A stretch of 49,069 nucleotides of DNA. Source: Lachnospiraceae bacterium (GTDB taxonomy: Bacteria; Bacillota; Clostridia; Lachnospirales; Lachnospiraceae). Every line of letters begins with the position of its first letter. The stretch's first letter is position 1. Position numbers and translations under genes: made by a program. Below the pieces are notes generated by a model. The model saw only the letters and a program-made list of their open reading frames with translations, was not told where the DNA came from and made no database searches. The DNA lies in assembly GCA_017619975.1 (NCBI GenBank), contig JAFZRH010000081.1:1-49069 (forward strand), in the 5' to 3' direction. Below, in pieces: positions 24,592 to 32,316 of this stretch.

Positions 24592-26193
24592 CTATTCCGC
24601 ACGGTAGCGGGGCGTTCCCGTTTGGATCTCTTCCAGATAAGCTTCGTAATCCGGCAGCAGCTTCATCAGCTCCGGCTGATCCTCCCAGCCCTCGCCCCAG
24701 GGACGAAGCAGCAGTTCTCCCCCGATGCTGCCGCCGCTCAGCGCCTGCGTCAGACGCAGGCTCACCAGCTGCCGGGACTCGTCCCAGGCGGCACGGTAAC
24801 CGCCGATCACGGCGGAGAAAGGCTCGATCAGCCCCTCCGTCAGAATCAGGCTTTTATTTTCCCCGCAGCGGACCGAGCCGGACAGCAGACGTTCCGCAAA
24901 GGTCTGCGCGGGATCATAGGCAACCAGCGTTCCCGTCCCGTCAGAGCGCATGGAAAGCGTCACATAGACGGTATAGCATTTGCCGCGCATCAGAAAATAC
25001 AGCCCGCTGCAGTCGTTGTTCAGCCGCACCAGGCCATACCAGGTGCCCTGCCAGAACCCGGCTTCTTCCGAAGCAGGATCCGAAACTGCCGGCTCCGTTT
25101 CCCGTTCCGATTCCGTAACGGGTTCCGTCGGCCGGGGCTCGTCCGGGACAGACGGCTTCTGATACGCGTCATAATAAGCCTTCGCCCGGTCCAGGCTGTT
25201 AAAGAAGAGGTACCGGTCGCCGCCGGCATCCCGAAGATCCAGACAGCCGTTTTCTGCGGTTCCGGCGAAAGATCCGCTGGCCGAAGTCAGTTCAAAGCTC
25301 CCGTCCGGACTGAAGCTGTAACTTCCTTCCTCGGAATACAGATCGCCCTCATAATGCATGACCCAGTCCGGCATCAGACTGATCCGGACCGCACCGGCGC
25401 GGCCGATATCCACAGGCTTCCCGAAAGCCGTCGCATAGGCAAGGAAATACTCTCCCTCCAGCCCGCTGCGAACGGGAATGTGAGGCTTCGGGACGTACGG
25501 GTGCTCTTTCAGAAACGCTTCCGCTTCGTCCCTGTCCCGGAAAAGGCAGATCTCCAGCTCATCCCGGCGGCCGCTCAGCTGCCCGTTCTGATAGAGGTAA
25601 CTCTGCTCACTCCCGCTGCTTTTCAGGACGATCCGGTTCCTGTCGGCATCCCAGGAAAGAAGCGTCAGGCTGCCTTTATGAAACTGCAGGGCTTCGTTTT
25701 CCGGCATCAGCCATACGGTGTCGTCGTCCACCGCCTGTACGCGGTTCTGGCCGTCCTCCAGAAGACCGGCCACATAGTATTTTCCCTCGTATTCAGCCAG
25801 CGGATCCGCCACATAGGCGTCCGCGTCGGCCTGCCAGAGATCGCGGGCTTCCTTTAAGCCGCGGATATAGACGGCATCGCCGATCTCGATCCGGTCCTCT
25901 TTCACTTTGCCTTCCTGGACTTCGCCGCGGAAGCGGAAGGTGACTGTCTTTCCGTCGGACTTCCAGCTGCCTTCTTTTTCGTCTCCCCTGACGGTTTTGA
26001 CAAGACCGCCGCCAACCTTCAGGCGCAGCGTCACATCCTGCACATTTTCCACGGTGTTTTTGCCCTTTTTATCCGGCAGCAGCGTCAGATAATACTTGCC
26101 GCTCACCGGTTTTTCGGACGCGGAAAAGCTCCCGCAGGCGCAAAGCCCCAGGAGCAGCAGGATTCCGAACAGTAGGAGAATTCTTGTTTTCAC
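24592..26193 (-). CDS. Lipoprotein of unknown function
   Basis: A 533-residue lipoprotein (lipobox LGLCAC, lipidated on the last C). I do not recognise a domain. The extracellular part is beta-rich with several short S-G-K-Y-Y-L, E-G-K-Y-Y-V and E-G-E-Y-F-L segments spaced along the sequence (about 32, 136 and 248), followed by F-W-Q-G-T-W-Y-G-L near 375. This suggests three or four related lipocalin-like or beta-sandwich units. A Glu/Thr/Pro linker lies at about 345-370. The start is GTG 26193, three bases after the upstream stop, with no visible ribosome binding site, so it is probably coupled to the B12-reactivation-like gene before it. Confidence 0.7.
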   Translation of the reverse strand: MKTRILLLFGILLLLGLCACGSFSASEKPVSGKYYLTLLPDKKGKNTVENVQDVTLRLKVGGGLVKTVRGDEKEGSWKSDGKTVTFRFRGEVQEGKVKEDRIEIGDAVYIRGLKEARDLWQADADAYVADPLAEYEGKYYVAGLLEDGQNRVQAVDDDTVWLMPENEALQFHKGSLTLLSWDADRNRIVLKSSGSEQSYLYQNGQLSGRRDELEICLFRDRDEAEAFLKEHPYVPKPHIPVRSGLEGEYFLAYATAFGKPVDIGRAGAVRISLMPDWVMHYEGDLYSEEGSYSFSPDGSFELTSASGSFAGTAENGCLDLRDAGGDRYLFFNSLDRAKAYYDAYQKPSVPDEPRPTEPVTESERETEPAVSDPASEEAGFWQGTWYGLVRLNNDCSGLYFLMRGKCYTVYVTLSMRSDGTGTLVAYDPAQTFAERLLSGSVRCGENKSLILTEGLIEPFSAVIGGYRAAWDESRQLVSLRLTQALSGGSIGGELLLRPWGEGWEDQPELMKLLPDYEAYLEEIQTGTPRYRAE

Positions 26194-26196
26194 GCT

Positions 26197-26748
26197 TCAG
26201 TTGTCCTGCGCGGCTTCCCGGCGGGAAGGGCAGTCCGTCACAAAACAGGTCCGGCAGCGGCTGCCTCTGACCTGTTCCGGATGAAAGCCGATCCCCACGA
26301 TCCGGGTGGCGGTAAACGCGTTCTCTTCAACACCTTCCCAGCGGAAGGGGTAATGCGCGGTCAGCACCGCGCCGGCCGCTTCAAAGACCTTTTCTTTATA
26401 GTCCAGATACGATTCCACCAGCGCGTCCAGGCGCTCCGCGGCCAGGCCCTGCCAGATGAGGTCCTTCTCCGGTTCCTCATGACTTTCGGCCTGTTCCTGA
26501 AAAGGCCTGCCGAGAGTGGCGGTAAAAACGATGACCGAATCGCAGCCGGTCAGCGCTTCCTTCAGGACCGGCTCCGTGACGAGATCCATCGGGCGAGGCC
26601 GCTCCGTAATATGATATTCCAGCAGATACGCGCCGTCGCGCATAACCTCTTCGGCGAGCTTCGTCTCATCCGGAGAGGGATTCCGCAGCGCGCTGCGGCG
26701 AAGGACTTCGTCCCTGCGGATCGGATAGACACGGAACGGAAGGGACAT
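26197..26748 (-). CDS. Protein resembling the B12-dependent methionine synthase reactivation domain
   Basis: A 183-residue stand-alone protein. Residues about 65-115 (C-D-S-V-I-V-F-T-A-T-L-G, then A-x-x-L-D-A-L-V-E-S-Y) and the C-terminal C-x-x-C-x4-C-P-S-R pattern match the activation-domain-like proteins that accompany cobalamin-dependent methyltransferases in Clostridia. In MetH this domain lets cob(II)alamin be reductively methylated. Which methyltransferase it would serve is not shown here: no metH is in the window. AAAAGGAGG precedes the ATG and a good promoter lies upstream. Confidence 0.62.
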   Translation of the reverse strand: MSLPFRVYPIRRDEVLRRSALRNPSPDETKLAEEVMRDGAYLLEYHITERPRPMDLVTEPVLKEALTGCDSVIVFTATLGRPFQEQAESHEEPEKDLIWQGLAAERLDALVESYLDYKEKVFEAAGAVLTAHYPFRWEGVEENAFTATRIVGIGFHPEQVRGSRCRTCFVTDCPSRREAAQDN

Positions 26749-26777
26749 AAACGCCTCCTTTTAAGGTTCTTGTCTGT

Positions 26778-26806
26778 ATTTTACCATCTTCCCGCCGCCT
26801 TGGCAA
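26778..26806 (-). promoter_or_regulatory. Promoter of the reactivation-domain-like gene and the lipoprotein gene
   Basis: Minus-strand TTGCCA (26801-26806), 17-base GC-rich spacer, TAAAAT (26778-26783). Confidence 0.75.
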
Positions 26807-26816
26807 GCCGGGCTTT

Positions 26817-28979
26817 TTACCGCCTTCCGCCGCCGGGACGTCCCCAGCCGCCCGGGCCGCCCTGCGAACCGCCGCTGCCGACCGACTGCGCGGTCTGCGA
26901 CCAGCTGTAAACGCTGCCGCCGTCACGGTTTAAGCGGTAGGAACCGCCTGTGCGGAAGGTGTCCGAGGCGATCCAGCCGTTGGAATACGAATTGCTTAAA
27001 GAAAAACTGATCAGGACATCCGAACCGTCCGTGACCGTATAGTCTCCTTTCGAAAAGCTCTGTCCGTTCATCAGGACCGTGCAGCAGTTGCTGCCGCCGG
27101 AAGGCGTCTCGCAGATCCCGCCGAGGGCCACGATGGTGCCGCCCGTCACGCTGACGCTGCCGTCCGTGTCCAGCGATCCGGCCATGCCGCCCATCTGGGA
27201 ACCGCCGAGGATCAGAACGAAGCCGCCGGTCTGTACATAGCTGCCGTTGGAATCGATGCCGTCCGTATCGCCGGATGCCGTCGTGACCTGAAGATAGCCG
27301 CCGTTCACCTGAACCAGCGGCGCGGCGCTGCCGCGCTTCGCGTTCACGCCGTCGTCCGTCGCATAGACGGTGACCGTTCCGTCGTTGAAGATGACCTGGT
27401 TGCCCTCGATCCCCTCATAGGCTTTCAGGATCCGGATGCTGCCGCCGTCGATCGTTACCGTGCCGTCGCCGTGGATCCCGTCGTCGCCGCTGGTCAGCGT
27501 CAGACTGCCGCCGGATACCGTAACGTTGCCCAGTCCGTTCGCGCCGTTTTTCAAAAGGACGTCGTTATTCGCGTGGACCGCGTCGTCCGTGCTCTCTACG
27601 GTGACCGTGCCGCCCGCGATCCGGATCTCGTTGTCCGCCTTAATGCCTTTCGCGGAGACGGAATCCCCGCCGGAGGTGCTTAAGGAAACGTAATCGCCCG
27701 AGATCGAGCTGCCGGAGATGCGGCTGATCAGATAGGCGTTCATGCTGTTATTCACCGCACCGCCCGAGGTAGCCGCCGCGTACTCCGTCAGAGAAGGCTG
27801 CGTACCGTTAAACGCAAAGAACGCAACGTTCCGATACCCGGCCGGCGCCGTATAGCTCAGCGCGTAATAGGTCGTGCGGCCGCTGTAGCAGTTCATCTCG
27901 AAAGCCGCCGGCGCCCAGACGCCGTTTTCACGCTCGTCATTGTAAAAATACGCAGCGAAGAGCTGATAGCTGCTGTAAAGGTTCGGCAGAACGATCACAT
28001 ACGCTTTCGTTTCTTTTCCGCCGACGGTCTGCCCCGTATAAGGCGAATAGCTGTCGGTATAAATGCTGACGGCCGCGTCGTCTTTCGTGATCTCCACGCT
28101 ATAGGCCGCGTCGATGCCGTCGCAGGCCGCGTAGATTTCGGTCACGCCGCCGGAGATCGTCACGGTACCCCGCTGATTGCCCTTGGAGGAGATATCGCTG
28201 TCATCCGTCTTGATGCCGTCGCCGCCGGTGGAGATTAAAAGCAGGTTCCCCGAGCTGACCGTTACGGAATCCTTGCCTTTTAAGGCGTTGTCCGGCGCCG
28301 TGACCTTGAGCGTCAGCTCCTTCACCTTCAGATCCTTGGTCGTGTGGACGCCGTTGTTATAGCTCCCGCTGACCACCAGGGTGCCGGTCCCGGCCAGCGT
28401 CAGGTCGCATTTCGCATAAATCGCGCCGCCGGCCGCTTTCTCTTCCGTTTCGGCTTCTTCCGTCTCCTCCGGGCGCAGCTTGCGCGCATCGGTGATCTCG
28501 TTGTAGCTGCCTTCGGCGGCCGTAACGGTCACTTTGTCGGCCGCGAGGATCTTGATCGGCGCGTCTTCGCTGTTCGTGAGCGTAACGCCGTTTAAAATGA
28601 TCCCGACCTTCTGCTCCGCCGCGTCCACGACGATCTGCCCCTGTGCAGAAATGCCGGCAAAGGTATAGTTTCCGGCGGCGGTAATAGTATAGACGTCTCC
28701 GTTTTGGGACAGGCCGCCGGAAACGTCGCTGAGTACGGACAGGCTTCCGCTGTTTTCCGTCCGGTTCTCCTCCGGATCCGCCAGGTGCGTGACCTCCGCC
28801 TCATTCGTGCCGGAATCGTCCGGCCGGGTGGCCGGATCCGTATTGCCCTGGACGGCGCTGCCCAAGGGCGCCGTATCGGCCGGCGTGCTGCCTTCCGTCT
28901 GTCCCCCCTTCCCGCAGGCAGTCAGCCAAAGCACTGCGCTCAGCAGAAGGGCCGTTATCGATAATAACTTTTTATTCAT
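26817..28979 (-). CDS. Cthe_2159-type beta-helix carbohydrate-binding lipoprotein
   Basis: A 720-residue lipoprotein (lipobox LTAC, C22). Most of it is a right-handed beta-helix with many turns of the form G-x-V-T-V-x-x-G-x-L, I-x-S-x-D-D-G-I-H and V-N-A-K-R, arranged in a long stack with aspartate-rich turns that may bind calcium. This fits the Cthe_2159 family, which binds acidic sugars or cellulose. An insertion at about 330-400 and a short Gly/Arg/Pro-rich tail (P-G-G-W-G-R-P-G-G-G-R-R) break the pattern. The lipid anchor implies surface display to hold plant or host polysaccharide. GAGGAG precedes the ATG. It follows DUF2804 and GH2 genes on the same strand, which suggests a loose glycan-related group. 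Confidence 0.85.
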   Translation of the reverse strand: MNKKLLSITALLLSAVLWLTACGKGGQTEGSTPADTAPLGSAVQGNTDPATRPDDSGTNEAEVTHLADPEENRTENSGSLSVLSDVSGGLSQNGDVYTITAAGNYTFAGISAQGQIVVDAAEQKVGIILNGVTLTNSEDAPIKILAADKVTVTAAEGSYNEITDARKLRPEETEEAETEEKAAGGAIYAKCDLTLAGTGTLVVSGSYNNGVHTTKDLKVKELTLKVTAPDNALKGKDSVTVSSGNLLLISTGGDGIKTDDSDISSKGNQRGTVTISGGVTEIYAACDGIDAAYSVEITKDDAAVSIYTDSYSPYTGQTVGGKETKAYVIVLPNLYSSYQLFAAYFYNDERENGVWAPAAFEMNCYSGRTTYYALSYTAPAGYRNVAFFAFNGTQPSLTEYAAATSGGAVNNSMNAYLISRISGSSISGDYVSLSTSGGDSVSAKGIKADNEIRIAGGTVTVESTDDAVHANNDVLLKNGANGLGNVTVSGGSLTLTSGDDGIHGDGTVTIDGGSIRILKAYEGIEGNQVIFNDGTVTVYATDDGVNAKRGSAAPLVQVNGGYLQVTTASGDTDGIDSNGSYVQTGGFVLILGGSQMGGMAGSLDTDGSVSVTGGTIVALGGICETPSGGSNCCTVLMNGQSFSKGDYTVTDGSDVLISFSLSNSYSNGWIASDTFRTGGSYRLNRDGGSVYSWSQTAQSVGSGGSQGGPGGWGRPGGGRR

Positions 28980-29019
28980 GCCTGAACTCCTCGTCTCGCA
29001 GAGATTTCGTCATGGAATC

Positions 29020-29059
29020 AAACAGGGACTGCCCTGTAGGAAGAGCATAGTCCCCGTTT
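29020..29059 (-). terminator. Hairpin between DUF2804 and the beta-helix gene
   Basis: An 11-bp imperfect inverted repeat (29020-29030 with 29049-29059, one mismatch), followed on the minus strand by TTTGATT. It may be a weak terminator or a stabiliser. Confidence 0.4.
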
Positions 29060-29107
29060 GTGAAAATCCTGTGACAAGCATGGACGAAAAACCGTTTTTT
29101 TTGAATG

Positions 29108-30181
29108 TTACCAGCGGTTCTCCACGTATTCGCAGAACGCATACATGTCTTTGACCGAAAGGACCTTTCCGCCGTCCAGCGTGACGGTCCCGCTCCAGAG
29201 CCCGTGCACCTGATGCGAATGCATGCGCATGACGCCGATATTGAGGTCCGAGTGATGGTCGTAGAACGGCTCCATTTTCAGATCAAAGCGGCCGTCCCGT
29301 GAGATGAATTCCCAGGTCTTTTCATACGCGTCCGGCTTGGGGAAAGTCTTCACGTCTACCGGACCGATCTTGTGCGCCTTCCCGTCGTAGAACAGGCAGG
29401 TCTCGGTCGCGTTTGACTCGTCCCCGATGCCCCAGGTGATCTCAAAGCCGAAAAGGTGCTTAGATCCGTCCTCTTCCGTGATCCGGGCCGAGCCGTTGCC
29501 CCAGTACCAGACCAGGCGGTACGGCGTGCACACGCGGCCCCAGTCCAGCACGCAGAACGTATCTTCCTTCGAGAAATGCTCTTCCACGCCCGGCGCTTTG
29601 AAAACGCCTTCACAGGGCAGACAGTTCTGCTTCGTGGTCATGAAATAGCGGTCCGGAAAGCCTTCAAACGGCAGCACCGTCGTGATATTTTCCTGTCCGG
29701 GCAGGATCTCCATGGTAAAATCCGCCTGCACCTCTCCCTTCTCAAACCGAAGATGCCGCGTGGTCTCGCGCGTATCGGCCAGAAACGTCGCTTTGCCGAC
29801 CTTGAATTTCACGTAGTTCGGCTCATCGCCCCGCTCCGGCAGCACGTACCTGTTCGCCCCGCCCAGGAAAGGCGACATCGCGTTCGCCAGGATTTTGTGA
29901 GCTTTCAGATCCACCAGCATGGCCGAGGCGTAGCCGCCCAGCGAGATATTGGCGAAGTTCAGCTGCACCATATACCGCCCGTTCGAGATCTGGTAAAAAT
30001 CCCATTCCTTGCGGCGCATCTTGTGCTTCACCAGACTGCGGTCGTACTGAAACAGACCGTGTCTGGCCCAGCCGGCTGTAAGGACGGTGCCGTCCTTTCC
30101 CAGCAGCGGCGTCAGCTCCGTGATCTCTTTCTGTTCTCCCGGCTGATTCCATTCCTGCCAGCCCTTATAGGTTTTTTCCAT
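29108..30181 (-). CDS. DUF2804 family protein
   Basis: A 357-residue protein with family features: G-x-A-R at about 37-40 (G-W-A-R-H-G), K-E-W-D-F-Y, the H-Q-V-H-G-L-W-S-G segment and the C-terminal Y-A-F-C-E-Y-V-E-N-R-W. DUF2804 has no established biochemical role that I can name; the fold is thought to be beta-rich, and it lacks export signals. GGAAGGAAAG precedes the ATG. It lies 51 bases after the GH2 gene and is probably cotranscribed with it, so a link to sugar metabolism is inferred from position only. Confidence 0.85.
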   Translation of the reverse strand: MEKTYKGWQEWNQPGEQKEITELTPLLGKDGTVLTAGWARHGLFQYDRSLVKHKMRRKEWDFYQISNGRYMVQLNFANISLGGYASAMLVDLKAHKILANAMSPFLGGANRYVLPERGDEPNYVKFKVGKATFLADTRETTRHLRFEKGEVQADFTMEILPGQENITTVLPFEGFPDRYFMTTKQNCLPCEGVFKAPGVEEHFSKEDTFCVLDWGRVCTPYRLVWYWGNGSARITEEDGSKHLFGFEITWGIGDESNATETCLFYDGKAHKIGPVDVKTFPKPDAYEKTWEFISRDGRFDLKMEPFYDHHSDLNIGVMRMHSHQVHGLWSGTVTLDGGKVLSVKDMYAFCEYVENRW

Positions 30182-30232
30182 AGTCTTTCCTTCCTTTCAA
30201 ACGCCTGCCCGCCGTAAGAGCGCCGACCGCCT

Positions 30233-31915
30233 TTACTCCCGTACCGCCTCTTTCAGGAGAGCCGAAAGATCGGAAAGTTCCTCCGGCTTGATCTTCAGGA
30301 CCTTCCGGTCGTACGTCAGCATCCCGTTGGTCTCGTCCTCCACGTCGGAGACCTGCGTATAGATTGCCGCGCAGAGCCCTTCCCGGACCAGCGGCAGCAC
30401 CTGTTCCGCATACAGTTTTCTGAGCGCCTCCGCCAGTGCTTCCCGACTGTCAAAGATCTTGTAGCCGTACGTCTTTTCGGCATTCGCGCTGTGCTCCGGA
30501 TCCTTCCAGACGTAGCCGCCGAACTCGGAGAGCACCTGCGGCAGATCCTGCGTCCCCAGATGCAGGGCTTTAAAATATATATGCAGGCTGTCCACATCGC
30601 TTTCGGTCTGATGGAACCAGCCGGAAGTCGTATCGATGAAGCGGCTTTTGTCCAGCTTCAGCATCCACTCATACGCCTTGTCTGCCTGGAACTGGCCCCA
30701 GCCTTCGTTGAAAATCGTCCAATAGCAGATGCAGGGGTGATTTTTTAAGTGCAGGACGGTTTCCTTCATCGCCTCCAGGAAATGCTGCCTGGTTTCCGCA
30801 TCCCGGTTCAGTCCCTGATCCCGGACCCTGACGGAAGAGACTGTCGGCAGCGCTCCGTCCCGAAGGAAGCGGTAGCTCCCGTTGTTGACCATATCCTGAA
30901 AAACGACCATGCCCAGCCGGTCGCAGTCGTAGTAAAAGCGCTCCGGCTCCACCTTGATATGCTTGCGCAGGGTATTGAAGCCCAGCGATTTCATCGCCAG
31001 GATATCGGCCTCATAACACTGCGGTGCCGCCGGCGTATAGATGCCGTCGCTGAAATACCCCTGATCCAGCAGGCCGTGGAAGAAATACGGCTTGCCGTTC
31101 AGGCACAGACGCTTTTTGCCGTTAATTTCCTTTACGGACAGCTCCCGCAGCGCGAAATACGAGCGAACCGTATCCTCTCCGCTCTGCACGGTAAACCAAT
31201 ACAGATTCGGGGTTTCGGGCGTCCAGTTTCTGGGCTCTTCGAACTCGATGCGGACCTGCCCGTCCTGCAGCGGATAACAGGCGTCCGTTTCCTCCAGCGT
31301 CACATAGCCGTCCGTGATCCCTTCCGCGCGGATCTTCACCCAGTTCAGTCCCGCGGAGATCTTCAGGCTGCGAATATACGTTTCCGGCACCGTCTCCAGC
31401 CAGACCGTCTGCCAGATGCCGGAGACCGGGGTGTACCACATGCCGCCCCGTTTTTTCTTCTGTTTGCCCCAGGGCAGGCGGTGATCCAGCGCGTCCGTCA
31501 CTTCCACGAAAAGTTCGTTTTCACCCTCGCGCAGATATTCCGTGACGTCGAATTCAAACGGCAGATAGCCGCCCTCGTGATGTCCGACGTAGAAGCTGTT
31601 GATATAGACTTCCGCGATCTGATCCACCGCGCCGAAATGCAGCAGCACCCGTTCATTTTTTGAAGGCTTCGGACAGCTGAATTTCTTCAGGTAGAAAAAT
31701 TCCTTCTGCCTGTCAAAATCCCGCCGGATGCCGGACAGCAGGCTTTCCGGGCAGAACGGGACCCGGATCTCTTCTTCCACCGCCCGGTCCGTGCCGAAGC
31801 GCCAGGGCCCGTTCAGGCAGGTCCAGTTCTCCCGCACCATCTGCGGGCGGGGATAGGTATTCCACGGCATGCCGGTCAGTTTTTCTCCGGCTTCCGTCAG
31901 TAAATGTCGGATCAT
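30233..31915 (-). CDS. Glycoside hydrolase family 2 (intracellular beta-glycosidase)
   Basis: A 560-residue enzyme with the GH2 layout: sugar-binding jelly roll (about 1-180), immunoglobulin-like domain (about 180-265) and TIM barrel (about 266-555). The acid/base is E404 in I-F-N-E-G-W-G-Q-F and the nucleophile is E464 in V-L-S-E-F-G-G-Y. It is shorter than beta-galactosidase and lacks a signal peptide, so it probably acts on imported oligosaccharides. Whether it is a beta-galactosidase, glucuronidase or mannosidase is not shown. ATG 31915 overlaps the stop of the DUF4298 gene by four bases and has AAAGGAG upstream. Confidence 0.92.
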   Translation of the reverse strand: MIRHLLTEAGEKLTGMPWNTYPRPQMVRENWTCLNGPWRFGTDRAVEEEIRVPFCPESLLSGIRRDFDRQKEFFYLKKFSCPKPSKNERVLLHFGAVDQIAEVYINSFYVGHHEGGYLPFEFDVTEYLREGENELFVEVTDALDHRLPWGKQKKKRGGMWYTPVSGIWQTVWLETVPETYIRSLKISAGLNWVKIRAEGITDGYVTLEETDACYPLQDGQVRIEFEEPRNWTPETPNLYWFTVQSGEDTVRSYFALRELSVKEINGKKRLCLNGKPYFFHGLLDQGYFSDGIYTPAAPQCYEADILAMKSLGFNTLRKHIKVEPERFYYDCDRLGMVVFQDMVNNGSYRFLRDGALPTVSSVRVRDQGLNRDAETRQHFLEAMKETVLHLKNHPCICYWTIFNEGWGQFQADKAYEWMLKLDKSRFIDTTSGWFHQTESDVDSLHIYFKALHLGTQDLPQVLSEFGGYVWKDPEHSANAEKTYGYKIFDSREALAEALRKLYAEQVLPLVREGLCAAIYTQVSDVEDETNGMLTYDRKVLKIKPEELSDLSALLKEAVRE

Positions 31916-32232
31916 ACGCTCTCCTTTAAACCTTCGCGGATGCTTTCCGCCGCCACCTCCAGCAGGCGGGCCAGCAGCTCCCGATTATCCGTCAGGAGGT
32001 CCCAGACCGCGTCCTCGGAGAGCACGCCGCGCTTTAAGTCCGGCGGCAGCAGGCCCTGCTCATCCGCCTCAAAATCTTCGCGCCATTCTTCCCCGGTGTA
32101 GTAAAGATCCAGCGTGCGGATATTTTCCTGCACTGCCGCAAAAGCTTCCAGGGCTTCCATCAGCTGATCCAGCGCGCTGCGGGACTCATCCAGCAGCTTT
32201 TCCATATCCGAAATTCTGGCGACATCGGCCAT
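31912..32232 (-). CDS. DUF4298 family protein
   Basis: A 106-residue acidic, all-helical cytoplasmic protein with the family's D-M-E-x-L-L-D-E start and the Y-Y-T-G-E-E-W-R-E-D-F phrase. Function is unknown. GGGAGG lies seven bases before ATG 32232 (MADVARISDM); a longer frame from 32250 would include that site. It opens an operon DUF4298-GH2-DUF2804. Confidence 0.82.
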   Translation of the reverse strand: MADVARISDMEKLLDESRSALDQLMEALEAFAAVQENIRTLDLYYTGEEWREDFEADEQGLLPPDLKRGVLSEDAVWDLLTDNRELLARLLEVAAESIREGLKESV

Positions 32233-32264
32233 GACACACCTCCCAAACATTTTATGACAAAAGA

Positions 32265-32273
32265 ATTATAGCA
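32265..32273 (-). promoter_or_regulatory. Extended -10 promoter of the DUF4298-GH2-DUF2804 operon
   Basis: TGCTATAAT on the minus strand gives a TGn extension to a consensus -10 (32265-32270), about 33 bases before the start. I do not see a good -35. Confidence 0.6.
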
Positions 32274-32316
32274 CAGCGGGCGGCTTTCATCCAGTCCCGG
32301 CCGGAAAGAGTCTGCC

